In this document: positions 50,022 through 59,206 of the stretch, piece after piece
Numbering within the stretch: the stretch's first letter is position 1
Layout: the number at the start of each line of letters is the position of its first letter
Source of the DNA: Thermoproteus uzoniensis 768-20
GTDB lineage: Archaea; Thermoproteota; Thermoprotei; Thermoproteales; Thermoproteaceae
Length of the DNA: 64,000 nt
Assembly (NCBI RefSeq): GCF_000193375.1
Contig: NC_015315.1
Coordinates: 1,868,622-1,932,621, forward strand
Direction of reading: 5' to 3'
Notes under the pieces: model-generated
What the model saw: only the letters and a program-made list of their open reading frames with translations
What the model was told of the DNA's origin: nothing
The model's database searches: none
Program-made: the position numbers and the translations under genes

Positions 50022-50577
50022 GTGAGGCCTATCTGGATCGACGTGTTGAGGAGTATCCCGAGGTGGCCGGACGCTACAATGCGGTGGTCTCCCAGATATT
50101 CTACGTCAACTTAGGGCTGGCCCTGCCGTCCAAGGACATAGACCCGTCGAGGAGTTCAATCCTCTCGAGCTATCACGCCGACTTGCCGAGGCGCTGGGGC
50201 TCGCGGAGGAGAGGTTCGTGGCGTTAGGAAAGGCGCCGACGTAGTGTTCCACTTCTTCGTCCCTCTAGAGGCGGGCACGGCCGCGATAGAGGTCATGTCG
50301 AGGACGCACCTCGGCAAGATATCGGAAGGCCCTCTCCTGAGGGAGGTGCGCTTGGTTGAGCGTGACGGCGTGGGCTACCGGACGCTGTCGCTTACGCCGT
50401 GTTGCAGGCGGCGAGGCCCGACGGGCCTAGAGACGTCGACGTCGCCCGCTTCGCGCTGGTGGCCGACAGGGTGGACTGGACAGAGCGCGGCGGCTGGCCG
50501 AGGAGCTCGGCGTCAAGGATAAATTGATGCTGTTCAAGGAGCTTGTCGGTGTACGAGCCGATACTGCGCTGCGTTGA
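50022..50577 (+). pseudogene. Gene broken by several frameshifts
   Basis: A TATA box (TTTATATATG, about 49999-50008) precedes a GTG at 50022. Coding-like stretches then follow in changing frames: YNAVVSQIFYVNLGLALPSK; FNPLELSRRLAEALGLAEER; VVFHFFVPLEAGTAAIEVMS; AVLQAARPDGPRDVDVARFA; RRLAEELGVKDKLMLFKELV. At least four indels are needed to join them. Family not recognised. Either a decaying gene or a stretch of poor sequence. Confidence 0.55.
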
Positions 50578-50908
50578 GACGGGGGACCCCTCCTACCTGG
50601 AGCGCGCGGCGGAGTCCGCGCTCAGGACAGGGGCGTACCTAGAGCACGTCTTGGATCTGGCGTTGCTGACGCCCCCGGAGTCCCTCCCGCCGTCGGCAAG
50701 GCGCCTTCTGGCCGGGGTCAAACACGTCGTCGAGACGGCCGACTGCGGATCGTTGCCGGAATATCTCAGGACGCCTTGCTGGATAGCGAAGCGGAGGGCG
50801 GAGTCGGTCGGGGTCGAGGCCGAGAGGGCGCCGGAGGTCGAGGCCCTGGGCGTCGAGAGGGTCGTCTACGCCTTCTGCAAGGCGTTGGGGGTCGTGGTCT
50901 GGCCGTAG
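50549..50908 (+). CDS. Hypothetical protein, 119 residues
   Basis: GTG 50549 (a TTG at 50543 is possible), overlapping the end of the broken gene. Helical, with three Cys (LRCVETGD, ETADCGSLPE, LRTPCWIAKR, and FCKALG near the end). Its last 43 bases overlap the convergent DUF84 gene, which is unusually long for this genome. Not recognised. Confidence 0.5.
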   Translation: MYEPILRCVETGDPSYLERAAESALRTGAYLEHVLDLALLTPPESLPPSARRLLAGVKHVVETADCGSLPEYLRTPCWIAKRRAESVGVEAERAPEVEALGVERVVYAFCKALGVVVWP

Positions 50909-51429
50909 AGGCGGGAGTTGCGGGGCAGTCTCGGCAGGAGCGCCATGGCGACCGCCGCGGCGTTTAGGTCAAGCCGGGTCACCCTGCCCCCCGACAGGAG
51001 GCCCACGAGCCCCTCCCTATAGCCCACGGCCGGCCTCCCGAAAAAGGACTCGGCGAGCGCCCCCAGCTCCACGCCCGAGAGGACGCCCCCCAGGAAGACG
51101 GACGGCACCTGGAAGCCCGGCCCCACGCCAAGCGTCACGAGGCCCGAGGCGTCGGCGATGGCGGCCACCGTCACGTCGAGGTATAGGCCGCCCGCCTCGA
51201 CGGCCCCCGCCTCTATCCCCACGCCGTGTGCGGCCCCGCGCACGGCCGACAAGGCGCGCCGAGCCCTCTCGACAGCCCCCCGCACCACCTCGCCCAAGCC
51301 CACGGGCTGTTGCGGAAGGCCGGGAGGCCTGTCCACTGGCACGGCGGTGGCCCTTATGCCGAACATCCGATACGCCGCTACGACGGCCCTCAGCTTGTTG
51401 GGGTTCCTAGACGCCACCGCCACGATCAC
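50866..51429 (-). CDS. Inosine/xanthosine triphosphatase-like (DUF84, YjjX family)
   Basis: 187 residues from GTG 51429 (TATA-like CTTTTTAAGG at 51449-51458; the frame is open to 51624 but that part is not family-like). VAVASRNPNKLRAVVAAY is the nucleotide-binding opening, and GVGIEAGAVEAGGLYLDVTV follows. Hydrolyses ITP/XTP to keep the nucleotide pool clean; related to Maf/HAM1 folds. It is closely divergent from the pilin gene. Confidence 0.85.
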   Translation of the reverse strand: MIVAVASRNPNKLRAVVAAYRMFGIRATAVPVDRPPGLPQQPVGLGEVVRGAVERARRALSAVRGAAHGVGIEAGAVEAGGLYLDVTVAAIADASGLVTLGVGPGFQVPSVFLGGVLSGVELGALAESFFGRPAVGYREGLVGLLSGGRVTRLDLNAAAVAMALLPRLPRNSRLYGQTTTPNALQKA

Positions 51430-51535
51430 GGGAGGGGAAGCCCCGCCCTTAAAAAGGATGGCGGCGCCGAGCCCGCCTCCGTTAGTCCGCCTCGGCGCAA
51501 CGCAATATTTATAAATAGAGGAGGATAGCGCACTT

Positions 51536-52018
51536 ATGAAAGGCCTAACATCGATAGAACTGGCAATACTGCTGGCGATAATAATAGTGATAGCGGTTGC
51601 CGTAGGCTGGTACATGTACACCACATTCCTAGGCGCAACTCAGGCACAGGCAAAGTTGGCGGTAACTTCAGCTGTGTTTAAGTCGAATGCGAACCCCCCC
51701 ACGTTGGTTGTTAATGTGACAAATCCCGGCCCCTCATCCGCTCCCGTACAATCTGTGACGCTCTCTGGTACCACTTGTAGCATCACTCAAGTGATCGACG
51801 TAACTGCCAGTATGTCGAGCTCTGGTGGTACGTCGGGCTCTGCTAGTACGTCGAGTACAATAACTGCCACAGGTGGTGTCTACGTAATACCTCCGGGCCA
51901 CGTTGCGTCGATTCAGGCAAGCTGTTCTGTTTCCGCAACCCCTGGCACTACGCTACAGGGAGTGTTGATATTGGCATCTGGCGGCTCGTTCCCGTTTGTT
52001 GCAACAGTTACGTCGTAA
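51536..52018 (+). CDS. Type IV pilin-like protein with class III signal peptide
   Basis: 160 residues. Short signal MKG followed by LTSIELAILLAIIIVIAVAV, the archaeal prepilin/archaellin pattern with Glu at +5 after the predicted cleavage by PibD-type peptidase. The body is Ser/Thr-rich (about residues 80-120) with two Cys, suited to an extracellular beta domain. TATA-like ATATTTATAAATA 25 bases upstream. Probably an adhesion pilus subunit; no pilus motor genes are nearby apart from the ATPase-like gene that follows. Confidence 0.8.
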   Translation: MKGLTSIELAILLAIIIVIAVAVGWYMYTTFLGATQAQAKLAVTSAVFKSNANPPTLVVNVTNPGPSSAPVQSVTLSGTTCSITQVIDVTASMSSSGGTSGSASTSSTITATGGVYVIPPGHVASIQASCSVSATPGTTLQGVLILASGGSFPFVATVTS

Positions 52019-52090
52019 AGTTAAAAGCGTAAGATAAATAAAATAACGCGTTTTTAAAGCTCCTATTTTTATAAGTACCCGAAATCTACT

Positions 52091-53204
52091 ATGGATTTTC
52101 GAGGTGTCACTGCTGTCTACGGCGGGCCCGGCACGGGCAAGACTGTCTTCGCGGCCTATATAGCGCATAGGCGGCTGGCGCAGGGCGAGAGGGTCCTCTG
52201 GGCCACTTTTTACGAGGACAGGCAGACCCTCGTCGATGCAATGGCCAGGCTTGGGTACGACCTCAGCGGGGCCGAGGTCTGGGAAGCTGTGTTGACCGAC
52301 CCGACGTCGACGTTCAACCAGCTGTCCCATCTCGTCTCGCACAGCCCGCCGAACCTCCTCGTGGTGGACTCAATAACCCAGTTGCAGGGGATAGACGTGA
52401 GGGCCAACGTGACCAACTTGATATACCGCGCCTTCAAGTTCGCCGGGATAGACGCCTTGATAGTCTCCGAGGAGCCCGTCGGGGCGTTGGGCCACATAGC
52501 CGACAACTTGGTGAGGATGTCGCTGGAGTTCACCCCGAGCGGCTTGGCCGTAAGGCGCATGTACGTGGAGAAGTCGAGGGGCGGCCCCGCCGGCTACTCC
52601 AGGGAGTTCGAGATCGTGGAGGGCCGCGGCCTGGTCTTCCTCGACGAGCTGTCGCCTGCGCCCAGACGGGGGCCCCGCCTCCCTCGCGCCGGGGATCCCC
52701 AAGCTAGACGAGTATCTCGCGGGGGCCGGATCGGCCCTAATAGTCGGGCCGGAGGCCTCTCTGCTGGCTGCGGGCTGGGCCGCGTCGCTGGCCAAGGCAA
52801 GGGTCAAGGTGCTCTTCAGGACGTACAGAGGCGCCGCGCCGAAGGAGGCGGCCGAGGCGGGGGCGGCCGTGGACCGCCTCGCGGCGGATCCCAAGACCTA
52901 CGGGCGGCACGTCTACGACCTGGTCCAGCGGGTGGACGAGGCGGGCGCCGACGTGGTGTTCTACGACGGGATCGAGGTCGAGGCGTCGGCCTACGGCCCC
53001 AGACACGCGGCCGAGCTGAACTTGAGGAAGCTCGCCGCGCTGTCCAAGGCGGGGGTCGCGCTTGTCCTCTCGGGCTCGCGGAGCCTCGGCCTGAGCTCCG
53101 CCGTGGACGCGACGGCTAAGACCTCGGGAGGCTCCGTCGCCTTCTCCCGCCCCTACGCGCAGCCCGTAGTCTGTAAGCTGGTCGGCGGACTACCCCAGTG
53201 TTGA
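52091..53204 (+). pseudogene. KaiC/RecA-like ATPase gene with a frameshift
   Basis: The first frame (52091 to about 52665) has Walker A YGGPGTGKTVFAAYIAHRRL, LLVVDSITQLQ (Walker B) and a KaiC-like core. At GGGGG (52669-52673) the coding frame shifts by one and continues as IPKLDEYLAGAGSALIVGPE, VKVLFRTYRGAAPKEAAEAG, ending VVCKLVGGLPQC at 53204. The second half looks like a degenerate RecA-like repeat without a P-loop Lys. The family includes ArlH. Either mutated or a sequencing error; if intact it could be a pilus or signalling ATPase. Confidence 0.75.
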
Positions 53205-54112
53205 GGGCCGGCGCCTCTAGCCCCGAGGCCTGGCGGAACGCCGCCTCGACGGCAGTTGTCGGAAATATCTCAGTCTCGTGTTGTATATAGTTACTACGAG
53301 AAGATATATAGCGGGGAGCTCGGCAGGCGGCAGTCGCTAGGCGGAGCCTCACTCAAGCGTGGCTAGGACGATGTAGCCGCCTATATCCGAGGGGCTGGCT
53401 TAGTTCAGAGCCTCGGTGCGTGAGTCGAATCGCCGCCTCTCCGCACGTCTTCCCTGGAGTAGCTGTTCAGTTTCAAAGTTGCCCGTGCCGTGGCCATCTA
53501 GAAGCGGCGATGAGTAGCCCCTGATGTATTCGCGAAGGAAATTGAAGAGGAGATCGGAGACTCTTAGAAAGGGCGGGGCAACGGCGTGTTGGCCGACGCG
53601 GCCGCGAGGGGGGTTACAAGTCCGCGGTCCAATCGGCGGCTGAGACGTCTTTTAACGACGCTGAGGCTCCACTCCCCACTTCTAGGCGCCGGCGACAAGT
53701 CAATCGACAAACTAGAGGTTGCCCCAAAGCCGGTGATCCGCCGCCCGCAGGAGGCGGCTAGGGCGATGGGGGCCGTCGTAAACACAGCGTCCGCCGCCGG
53801 CATGCGGCCCCACGGGCCTCTCCATCTACGGCGCGACGGAGGCTACAGCTGTGAGCTTAGCCGCCGGCGCTGGGGCAGACGCCTCCCTCCACTCTCCAGC
53901 GGCCCTCCCGGGCACGCCGAAAGGCCAGCCCGGGCTCGTGTCCTCCGCCCGGAGAGCAGAAGGGGGTCATAAGACCCGGCGCCACTCGGTAGAGGCGGTG
54001 AGGACGGCGGTCGAGACGCCCGACACTGCCTCTACACGCGACCACAGTACCCTTAGGCGCGGCGCCCCACAACGCCGCCCGCGCAAAGATATAATTACAG
54101 TAAGTTAGAGAC
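53205..54112. other. Gene-poor region with degraded coding sequence
   Basis: 908 bases without an intact gene. 53680-53960 contains coding-like runs in different frames (DKSIDKLEVAPKPVIRRPQE; GLSIYGATEATAVSLAAGAG) but no recognisable family. 53341-53447 has a weak tRNA-like look (GCGGAG/CTCCGC ends, GTCGAATC) that does not fold properly. The TATA for the next gene is at 54086-54094. Confidence 0.4.
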
Positions 54113-54574
54113 GTGGCCGTCACAATCTCTCCCCCGGTCGCCGAGGTGTTGAAAAAAGCCGCCGGAGGCAGGGAGCTGGAAGAATTCCTGCTCGAGCTGG
54201 TGGCGGCTAGGCTTGACCCGCCTCAGCGGGTTGAGGCCTACTTGGCGCTTCACGAGAAGTATCTTAGGGAGGCGGAGGAGCTTTACAGAAAGGGCGATCT
54301 GGCGCAGGCCGGCGAGAAGTACTGGGGCGCCGTCACGGCGCTACTAAACGCCATAGCCGAGAAGCGAGGCTGGGAACACTACAGCCACCGGGACCACGCC
54401 GTCGCCATAAACAGACTGTACAGAGAGTCGAAGGACAGAGAGCTTGTGGTGGGCTTCAGCTTGGCCGAGAGGCTCCACGCCAACTACTACCACAACTTTA
54501 TGGAGCTGGAGGAATTCGAGCTACATAGAGAGGCCGTACTGAAGCTGGTGGAGAAGCTGAAGAAGTTCCTGTAA
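54113..54574 (+). CDS. PaREP1/PaREP8-like helical protein
   Basis: 153 residues, GTG start with TATA-like GATATAATTA 25 bases upstream. LYRKGDLAQAGEKYWGAVTA, LLNAIAEKRGWEHYSHRDHA and ANYYHNFMELEEFELHREAV form the helical bundle of the family. More distant from the two other copies in this window (17097, 35806). HEPN-like fold; function unknown. Confidence 0.75.
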   Translation: MAVTISPPVAEVLKKAAGGRELEEFLLELVAARLDPPQRVEAYLALHEKYLREAEELYRKGDLAQAGEKYWGAVTALLNAIAEKRGWEHYSHRDHAVAINRLYRESKDRELVVGFSLAERLHANYYHNFMELEEFELHREAVLKLVEKLKKFL

Positions 54575-54610
54575 AGCGCCGCTTCCGCTGGTTTGGTTAA
54601 TTTTTATGAT

Positions 54611-55238
54611 ATGCAAGACGTTTATGTAGACTTGACGATGGAGCTGGGCCCCGACACCCCCGCCTTCCCCGGCTACCTAAGCCTGCCTTCGTCCAATGAT
54701 CCAAGATAGAACGGCTACTACTCCCGCGCGATGTACGCGCCGGAGCGCTCCGCCAGACACGTCGACTTCCCCGCCCGCTTCGTGCCGGGGCGAGGACTGT
54801 GGACCAGATACCGAGAAGCTCACCGGCGCATTCATCGCACTCGAATTCTCCGACCTGCCGCCCAGAGGCCAGACAACGCTGAGAGCCTTCGAGGCCAAGC
54901 CCCCGAGGCGCCGACCCCAGCGCCGTAGTCCTCTTCCGGACGGGATACGACGCCTATGCCAGCACAGACCGCCGGCCGGAGCGCCCCGACACATCGCCCG
55001 AGCTCGCCGAGCACCTCGCCAAGCTGGGCATAAACGCCGTGAGGACCGGCGCCCCTCTCCCGACCACGCCCCCTTCGAGATACACAAGATACTCCTGAGG
55101 GAGGTACTGATATATGAAAATCTCACAAACCTCGCCGCCGTCGTTGGCAAGAGAGGCCGCTTCTACGGCCTGCCCCTCAAGCTGGCCCAGGGAAGCGGCG
55201 CCCCCGTGAGGGCACTCGCTGAGATAACGCCGGCCTAG
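54611..55238 (+). pseudogene. Cyclase-family (kynurenine formamidase-like) pseudogene
   Basis: ATG 54611 gives MQDVYVDLTMELGPDTPAFP then a stop; homology continues in other frames: YYSRAMYAPERSARHVDFPA, LTGAFIALEFSDLPPRGQTT, VVLFRTGYDAYAST and ENLTNLAAVVGKRGRFYGLP. The zinc motif HxGTHxDxPxHF has become RSARHVDFPARF, so even without the frameshifts activity would be lost. A genuine relic rather than a sequencing error. Confidence 0.8.
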
Positions 55239-55574
55239 GCGATTTAATACAGGCGCTCGCCTCCGCGGCCCCGCGAGGATTCTAGCCGCGGTTATCGGCG
55301 CGGTGGCCCCCATCTAGGCGCTCGCGGCCGCCAAGAGGCTCCCGCACGAGACTTGGTCTTGCCTACCCCCTACGCTCCGCACACGCCGCCGCGGCGCTAT
55401 TCGTCATTTAACCAACTCCCCGCCTGCCCTCCCCATTCACCACAAGCCTAGTAGTATCCCAAATCTCGTCCGCCGCAGGCGGGTACACGACCGCCTTCTC
55501 CAAAACCGCCAGGGAAGCGGCAACAACGCTGGCTGTCTAATGTCTCAGTTTTAAAAACCGGGTTAAGTAGGAGC
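55239..55574. other. Intergenic region with a minus-strand remnant
   Basis: Minus-strand frame about 55543-55404 reads TASVVAASLAVLEKAVVYPP, AADEIWDTTRLVVN and a TAA, resembling the end of a protein cut off at the promoter of the next gene. Otherwise only the TATA-like TTTTAAAAA (55549-55557) for the glycosyltransferase is recognised. Confidence 0.3.
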
Positions 55575-56783
55575 GTGTACGCTGTCGTCGCGCACCACTA
55601 CTGGGGCACGCCTGGCGGAGGCCAGCTGGTCTGCGCCGCCACAGCCTGGTCCCTAGACGCAACGGGCCGCACCCCAGTCCTCACCGGCACGTTCAAGTTC
55701 GATCCCGCCAAGTACCGCGAGTGGTACGGCATAGACCTCTCCAAGTACCCCGCGGTGACTTTCCCCATATCGGCGAGGGCCTTCGGACTATGGGCCAGGC
55801 TGTGGGTATGGCGCCCCGCCGCCAAAGCCGTAAGGAAGTACAAGCCGGAGATCGTCTTCATAGACGAAGTCACCTACAAGCCGCTTCTGAAGGAGAAGGA
55901 CTACAAGCTGGTGGAGTACATACACTTCCCCTTCGAGGTGGTGGTAGACCCCCGCTTCAAGGGCACCGGCCTGGCCTACGGCGAGGATCCCTACATAATG
56001 GAGCGCTACGGCAAATTCCCCCTAAACCTCTACTGGAAAACCTTCGTCAAGGGGCTCAGGAGGTATATGCGGGAAAACCCCTTCCACGCCGCCGACGTCG
56101 TCTTGGTAAACTCCAAGTGGACAGCCGAGGTGGCGAAGATGGTCTACGGCGAGAGGCCCGCCGTCCTGAACCCCCCGTTGCCCCCAAACGTCGAGATAGT
56201 AGAGAAGCCAAAGCCCTTCGACGAGAGGAAGCCCTGGGTCGTCATGCTGGGTCGCTTCAGCCAGGAGAAGAGGTACCACTGGGTAGTGACTCAGGTAGCC
56301 CCCCGCCTTTTCAAGGAAGTTCCGGAGGCCCGGCTGATAATCTTCGGCGGGGCCGCCACGCCGACTCTCCAGGCGTACAAGGAGCGGGTGAGGCGGATGG
56401 CGCAAGAGGCCGGGCTGAAGGTCGCCGAGACGCTGGACGCAGACGCCCAAGTCTACCTAATCGCCAACGCGCCGCGCCGCCTAATAAACGAGGCGATGGA
56501 CCGGGCAAGGGCCTTCCTCCACGCAACCATAAACGAGCACTGGGGCATAGCGGTGGCCGAGGCCATGGCCCGGGGATTGACACCGGTGGTGCACAAGTCG
56601 GGAGGGGCGTGGACCGACCTAGCCGAGGAAGGCCGATACGGGCTCGGCTACCAGACCGCCGAGGAGGCCGTGGAGGCCCTCGCCAAGGCGTTGACGCAAC
56701 CCCTAGGCCTAGATCCGCGCGAGAGGGTCGCCTCGTTGACCTTGGACAACTACGCTAAGGCCCTCTCGAGATATGTCCGGTAA
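55575..56783 (+). CDS. Glycosyltransferase family 4 (Alg11-like)
   Basis: 402 residues, GTG start 25 bases after a TATA box. GT-B fold: N-terminal domain HHYWGTPGGGQLVCAA, EYIHFPFEVV; C-terminal nucleotide-sugar domain VVMLGRFSQEKRYHWVV, ARAFLHATINEHWGIAVAEA (Glu-x7-Glu) and PVVHKSGGAWTDLAE. Retaining transfer of a sugar (mannose or similar) to a lipid-linked or surface glycan. First of three consecutive glycan genes; overlaps the next by 11 bases. Confidence 0.92.
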   Translation: MYAVVAHHYWGTPGGGQLVCAATAWSLDATGRTPVLTGTFKFDPAKYREWYGIDLSKYPAVTFPISARAFGLWARLWVWRPAAKAVRKYKPEIVFIDEVTYKPLLKEKDYKLVEYIHFPFEVVVDPRFKGTGLAYGEDPYIMERYGKFPLNLYWKTFVKGLRRYMRENPFHAADVVLVNSKWTAEVAKMVYGERPAVLNPPLPPNVEIVEKPKPFDERKPWVVMLGRFSQEKRYHWVVTQVAPRLFKEVPEARLIIFGGAATPTLQAYKERVRRMAQEAGLKVAETLDADAQVYLIANAPRRLINEAMDRARAFLHATINEHWGIAVAEAMARGLTPVVHKSGGAWTDLAEEGRYGLGYQTAEEAVEALAKALTQPLGLDPRERVASLTLDNYAKALSRYVR

Positions 56784-57774
56784 TAAAGCTGTATTAATTA
56801 CTTGGAGGGATAACTTCAGCGACTTCTCGGGCGGCGTAACGAGGACGGTGCATCTAGCCGGCCTAATCTCGAAATTCCTAGGTGTAAAGATAGATATATG
56901 GTTTAGACGCGACACGCCGCGCTCCTTATTGCTGGCCGGTCTAAAGATGATCACGGGGTCGGCCTATTTAAGGGAGGCGAGATTTAAGTATGTCGCCCTG
57001 CCTGATTTATCTAGGTACGATATAGTTATTGTTGATTATATAAGATCATTAATATCTGTATATAAACATATAAGAAATAACAAAAAACTAATATATATAT
57101 CTCATGATTATTATAAGGAACTTCCATACAACGGAATAACCTCTCTCCAGAAGGAGGCCAAAAAGGCTCTTTCCAAGGTCTCGCTCGCCGTGGTCGTTTC
57201 TAGACGCGACTACTACCTCCATAAACAAGAAGCACCTGACGTGGAATACGTCGTGTTTCCCAACATATACCCAGAGGAGTTCAAGCCCGAGCCTAGACGC
57301 GGCAAGCTAACGTTCGTAACGGTAAAGACGACGCATGTCGACCAGGAGTTCGTCAAGGCGTTGGCCGCGGCGTTGGGCGCAGACACGATAGCCATAGGCA
57401 AGAAGATAGCCGGCGCCGAGTATGTCCCCAACGTGGCTACGAGGAGCGAATACCTCGCCACGCTGTCCCAGGGCCATATAGGCATCAACTATTCCAACAC
57501 CGGCAACTACTACAGCACGGGCTCCAACGTCAAGAGGTACGACTACGCCCTAGCAGGCCTAGCCGTGGCGAACCACGCCCTATCGACAACAGGAGATCCG
57601 TTGTTGCCCTGCGAGTTCACGTTCGTCGACGTCTACGACCTGGTTGCGAAGACTGAGGCGTTGCTCGACCGCGTTGATCAGTGCGGGAAGCAAAATAGGG
57701 AATACGCCTTGAGGAAATACGAGGAGGCCTACAGAGAACTGGAGAGGAAAATACTAGAGCTTGCGGGGAGGTAA
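56773..57774 (+). CDS. Glycosyltransferase (GT-B-like)
   Basis: 333 residues. FSDFSGGVTRTVHLAGLISK opens the first Rossmann domain; VSRRDYYLHKQEAPDVEYVV and YSTGSNVKRYDYALAGLAVA belong to the second. Family assignment is weaker than for its neighbours. An AT-rich stretch (about 57000-57130) inside an otherwise GC-rich gene may mark a recombined segment. It overlaps the previous gene, so is co-translated. Confidence 0.75.
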   Translation: MSGNKAVLITWRDNFSDFSGGVTRTVHLAGLISKFLGVKIDIWFRRDTPRSLLLAGLKMITGSAYLREARFKYVALPDLSRYDIVIVDYIRSLISVYKHIRNNKKLIYISHDYYKELPYNGITSLQKEAKKALSKVSLAVVVSRRDYYLHKQEAPDVEYVVFPNIYPEEFKPEPRRGKLTFVTVKTTHVDQEFVKALAAALGADTIAIGKKIAGAEYVPNVATRSEYLATLSQGHIGINYSNTGNYYSTGSNVKRYDYALAGLAVANHALSTTGDPLLPCEFTFVDVYDLVAKTEALLDRVDQCGKQNREYALRKYEEAYRELERKILELAGR

Positions 57775-57825
57775 GGCGCCGACTCCTGGGGTTGCGGCCG
57801 CCGCTAGCCGCCTAGAAAGCTTAAA

Positions 57826-58677
57826 ATGGCGCGTCAGAGGGCCGTCATGCTGTTGGCGACATATCTGCCGTTCTACAGGTTGCACGAGGTGGAGGCGTAC
57901 TTCGTAAAGAACGTGGAGTTGCTGAAGCCTAAGGCGGCTGTGATCTACGTCGACAACGTATATAGGAAGGAGCAGAGGAAGATCCTCGAGAGGATCGCGC
58001 CGCCGGGCGTCGAGATAAAAGTTGGAAATTGGCGGAATAGAAACGACACGTGGCTCTACATGTTGAGGGACTTCGAGACGTACACGGGGGACTGGCTGGT
58101 CGTAGACAGCGACAACGTCGTGGAGCCCCACCTGGCGGAGGCCCACGGAGAGCTGAGGAGGTACCCTATCTACACCGTGCTGGACGAGGAGGCCTGGTCG
58201 AGATCGCCCCGCGGCTTTCTAGCGAGGAGCAGGCAGATTGGGTCCGCGGCCGGGAGGCCGGTGTACGCCTACAAGGTCTACGACGACTCGTGGCGCGCCG
58301 TCTTCAGAGGAGGGTCCCTCTACTTCATAGGGCCTAAACAGGTAGTGGCGTTCTCCAAGCTCCCCGACCGGGAGATAGTGGAGAGGGTGGGGAGGGCGCT
58401 GTCGCGTGTGGACACGTGGTTGCGGAACTTCATCAGCGACGAGACGACGCTCGGCATACTCGCCCATCTGTCGGGGATAGAGGAGGTCCCCTGGATCGTA
58501 GCGAGCCATCACCATCACCACGGCTCCACCCCGGCCAAGGCTACGAAGATATATGTAGCCGCGGCCCACTACCAGTTCGCGAGCGCATTGCGGAGAGAGT
58601 TCGGCGGCTTTCTGAGGTACAAGACCAAGTACATGCTCTCGGCGCTTAAGAACTTGAGGTATCTGTTAACGCCCTAG
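57826..58677 (+). CDS. Putative GT-A-type glycosyltransferase
   Basis: 283 residues. VDSDNVVEP is a DxD-like metal/nucleotide site after a beta strand (GDWLVVDSDN, about residue 88); FRGGSLYFIGPKQV follows. A natural run of five His (VASHHHHHGS, about residue 225) may bind metal or be chance. 51 bases after the previous gene, TATA-like CTTAAAA just before the ATG. Tail overlaps a glycosyltransferase relic on the other strand. Confidence 0.7.
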   Translation: MARQRAVMLLATYLPFYRLHEVEAYFVKNVELLKPKAAVIYVDNVYRKEQRKILERIAPPGVEIKVGNWRNRNDTWLYMLRDFETYTGDWLVVDSDNVVEPHLAEAHGELRRYPIYTVLDEEAWSRSPRGFLARSRQIGSAAGRPVYAYKVYDDSWRAVFRGGSLYFIGPKQVVAFSKLPDREIVERVGRALSRVDTWLRNFISDETTLGILAHLSGIEEVPWIVASHHHHHGSTPAKATKIYVAAAHYQFASALRREFGGFLRYKTKYMLSALKNLRYLLTP

Positions 58678-58829
58678 CATCCCCCTCACGGCGGCGTAGA
58701 GCGTCGCGGGTATCCTCGAGAGGGGCCTCGCCATAGCCGCCATGTAGGCTAGCCAGGAGACGCCGGCCCCCAGACTCCTCGGCCTAAAGAAGCTCATCGA
58801 CCTGTCGTAATGTAGCCAGAAATCCCCCC
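58666..58829 (-). pseudogene. C-terminal relic of a glycosyltransferase-like gene
   Basis: Reads DFWLHYDRSMSFFRPRSLGA, GVSWLAYMAAMARPLSRIPA, TLYAAVRGML and a TAA at 58666-58668. It has the look of the C-terminal membrane-associated end of a family 2 glycosyltransferase. No start or catalytic part remains. Confidence 0.5.
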
Positions 58830-59026
58830 GAAGGCCGGCCCCTCTGCGTCAAGGAATACGAGATTCGCGAAAAACTAGGCCTCCCACCGACCCACCATAA
58901 TCACGACTTATGTCTCCACGCCGGTATACAAACACGGCGAGCTATTCGACGTTAAGGGCTCCCACCTGCTCTCCCACGTACTGATATATCTCTCAGCAAC
59001 GCATAAAGACGCACTCATCACAGTCT
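58830..59026. other. Degraded sequence
   Basis: Contains a plus-strand frame PTIITTYVSTPVYKHGELFD, then HLLSHVLIYLSATHKDALIT and a TGA (about 58895-59039), coding-like but with no start and no recognised family. Part of the junk zone between glycan gene clusters. Confidence 0.3.
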
Positions 59027-59206
59027 TCAATATAGGGTGAGCATCTTGTTAATCATTGGCTGGGTCACGTCAAGTATCCTAGTTATCCTCAGCTGGGCGT
59101 AGACCTGGTTGCCAAGCCTCTTAGCGATCTTAACCATAATAATGGGGAATGGCTCATCTATTAGGAATTCTAGGCCTAGGGTTAGCACCCTTTTACGTGT
59201 ATCCAT
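59027..59206 (-). pseudogene. Truncated helix-turn-helix regulator
   Basis: 59 residues from ATG 59206: EFLIDEPFPIIMVKIAKRLG, then AQLRITRILDVTQPMINKML, an archaeal XRE-like helix-turn-helix as found in front of ThiN-type domains, ending in a stop right after the recognition helix. The effector part is missing. AT-richer than the genes to the left, so probably arrived with the flanking segment. Confidence 0.5.

Noticed and set aside
53341-53450. tRNA-like sequence (GCGGAG ... GTCGAATC ... CTCCGC)
   Set aside because: The ends pair, but the T-arm and D-arm do not form with correct lengths in any register, even allowing introns; at most a decayed relic.
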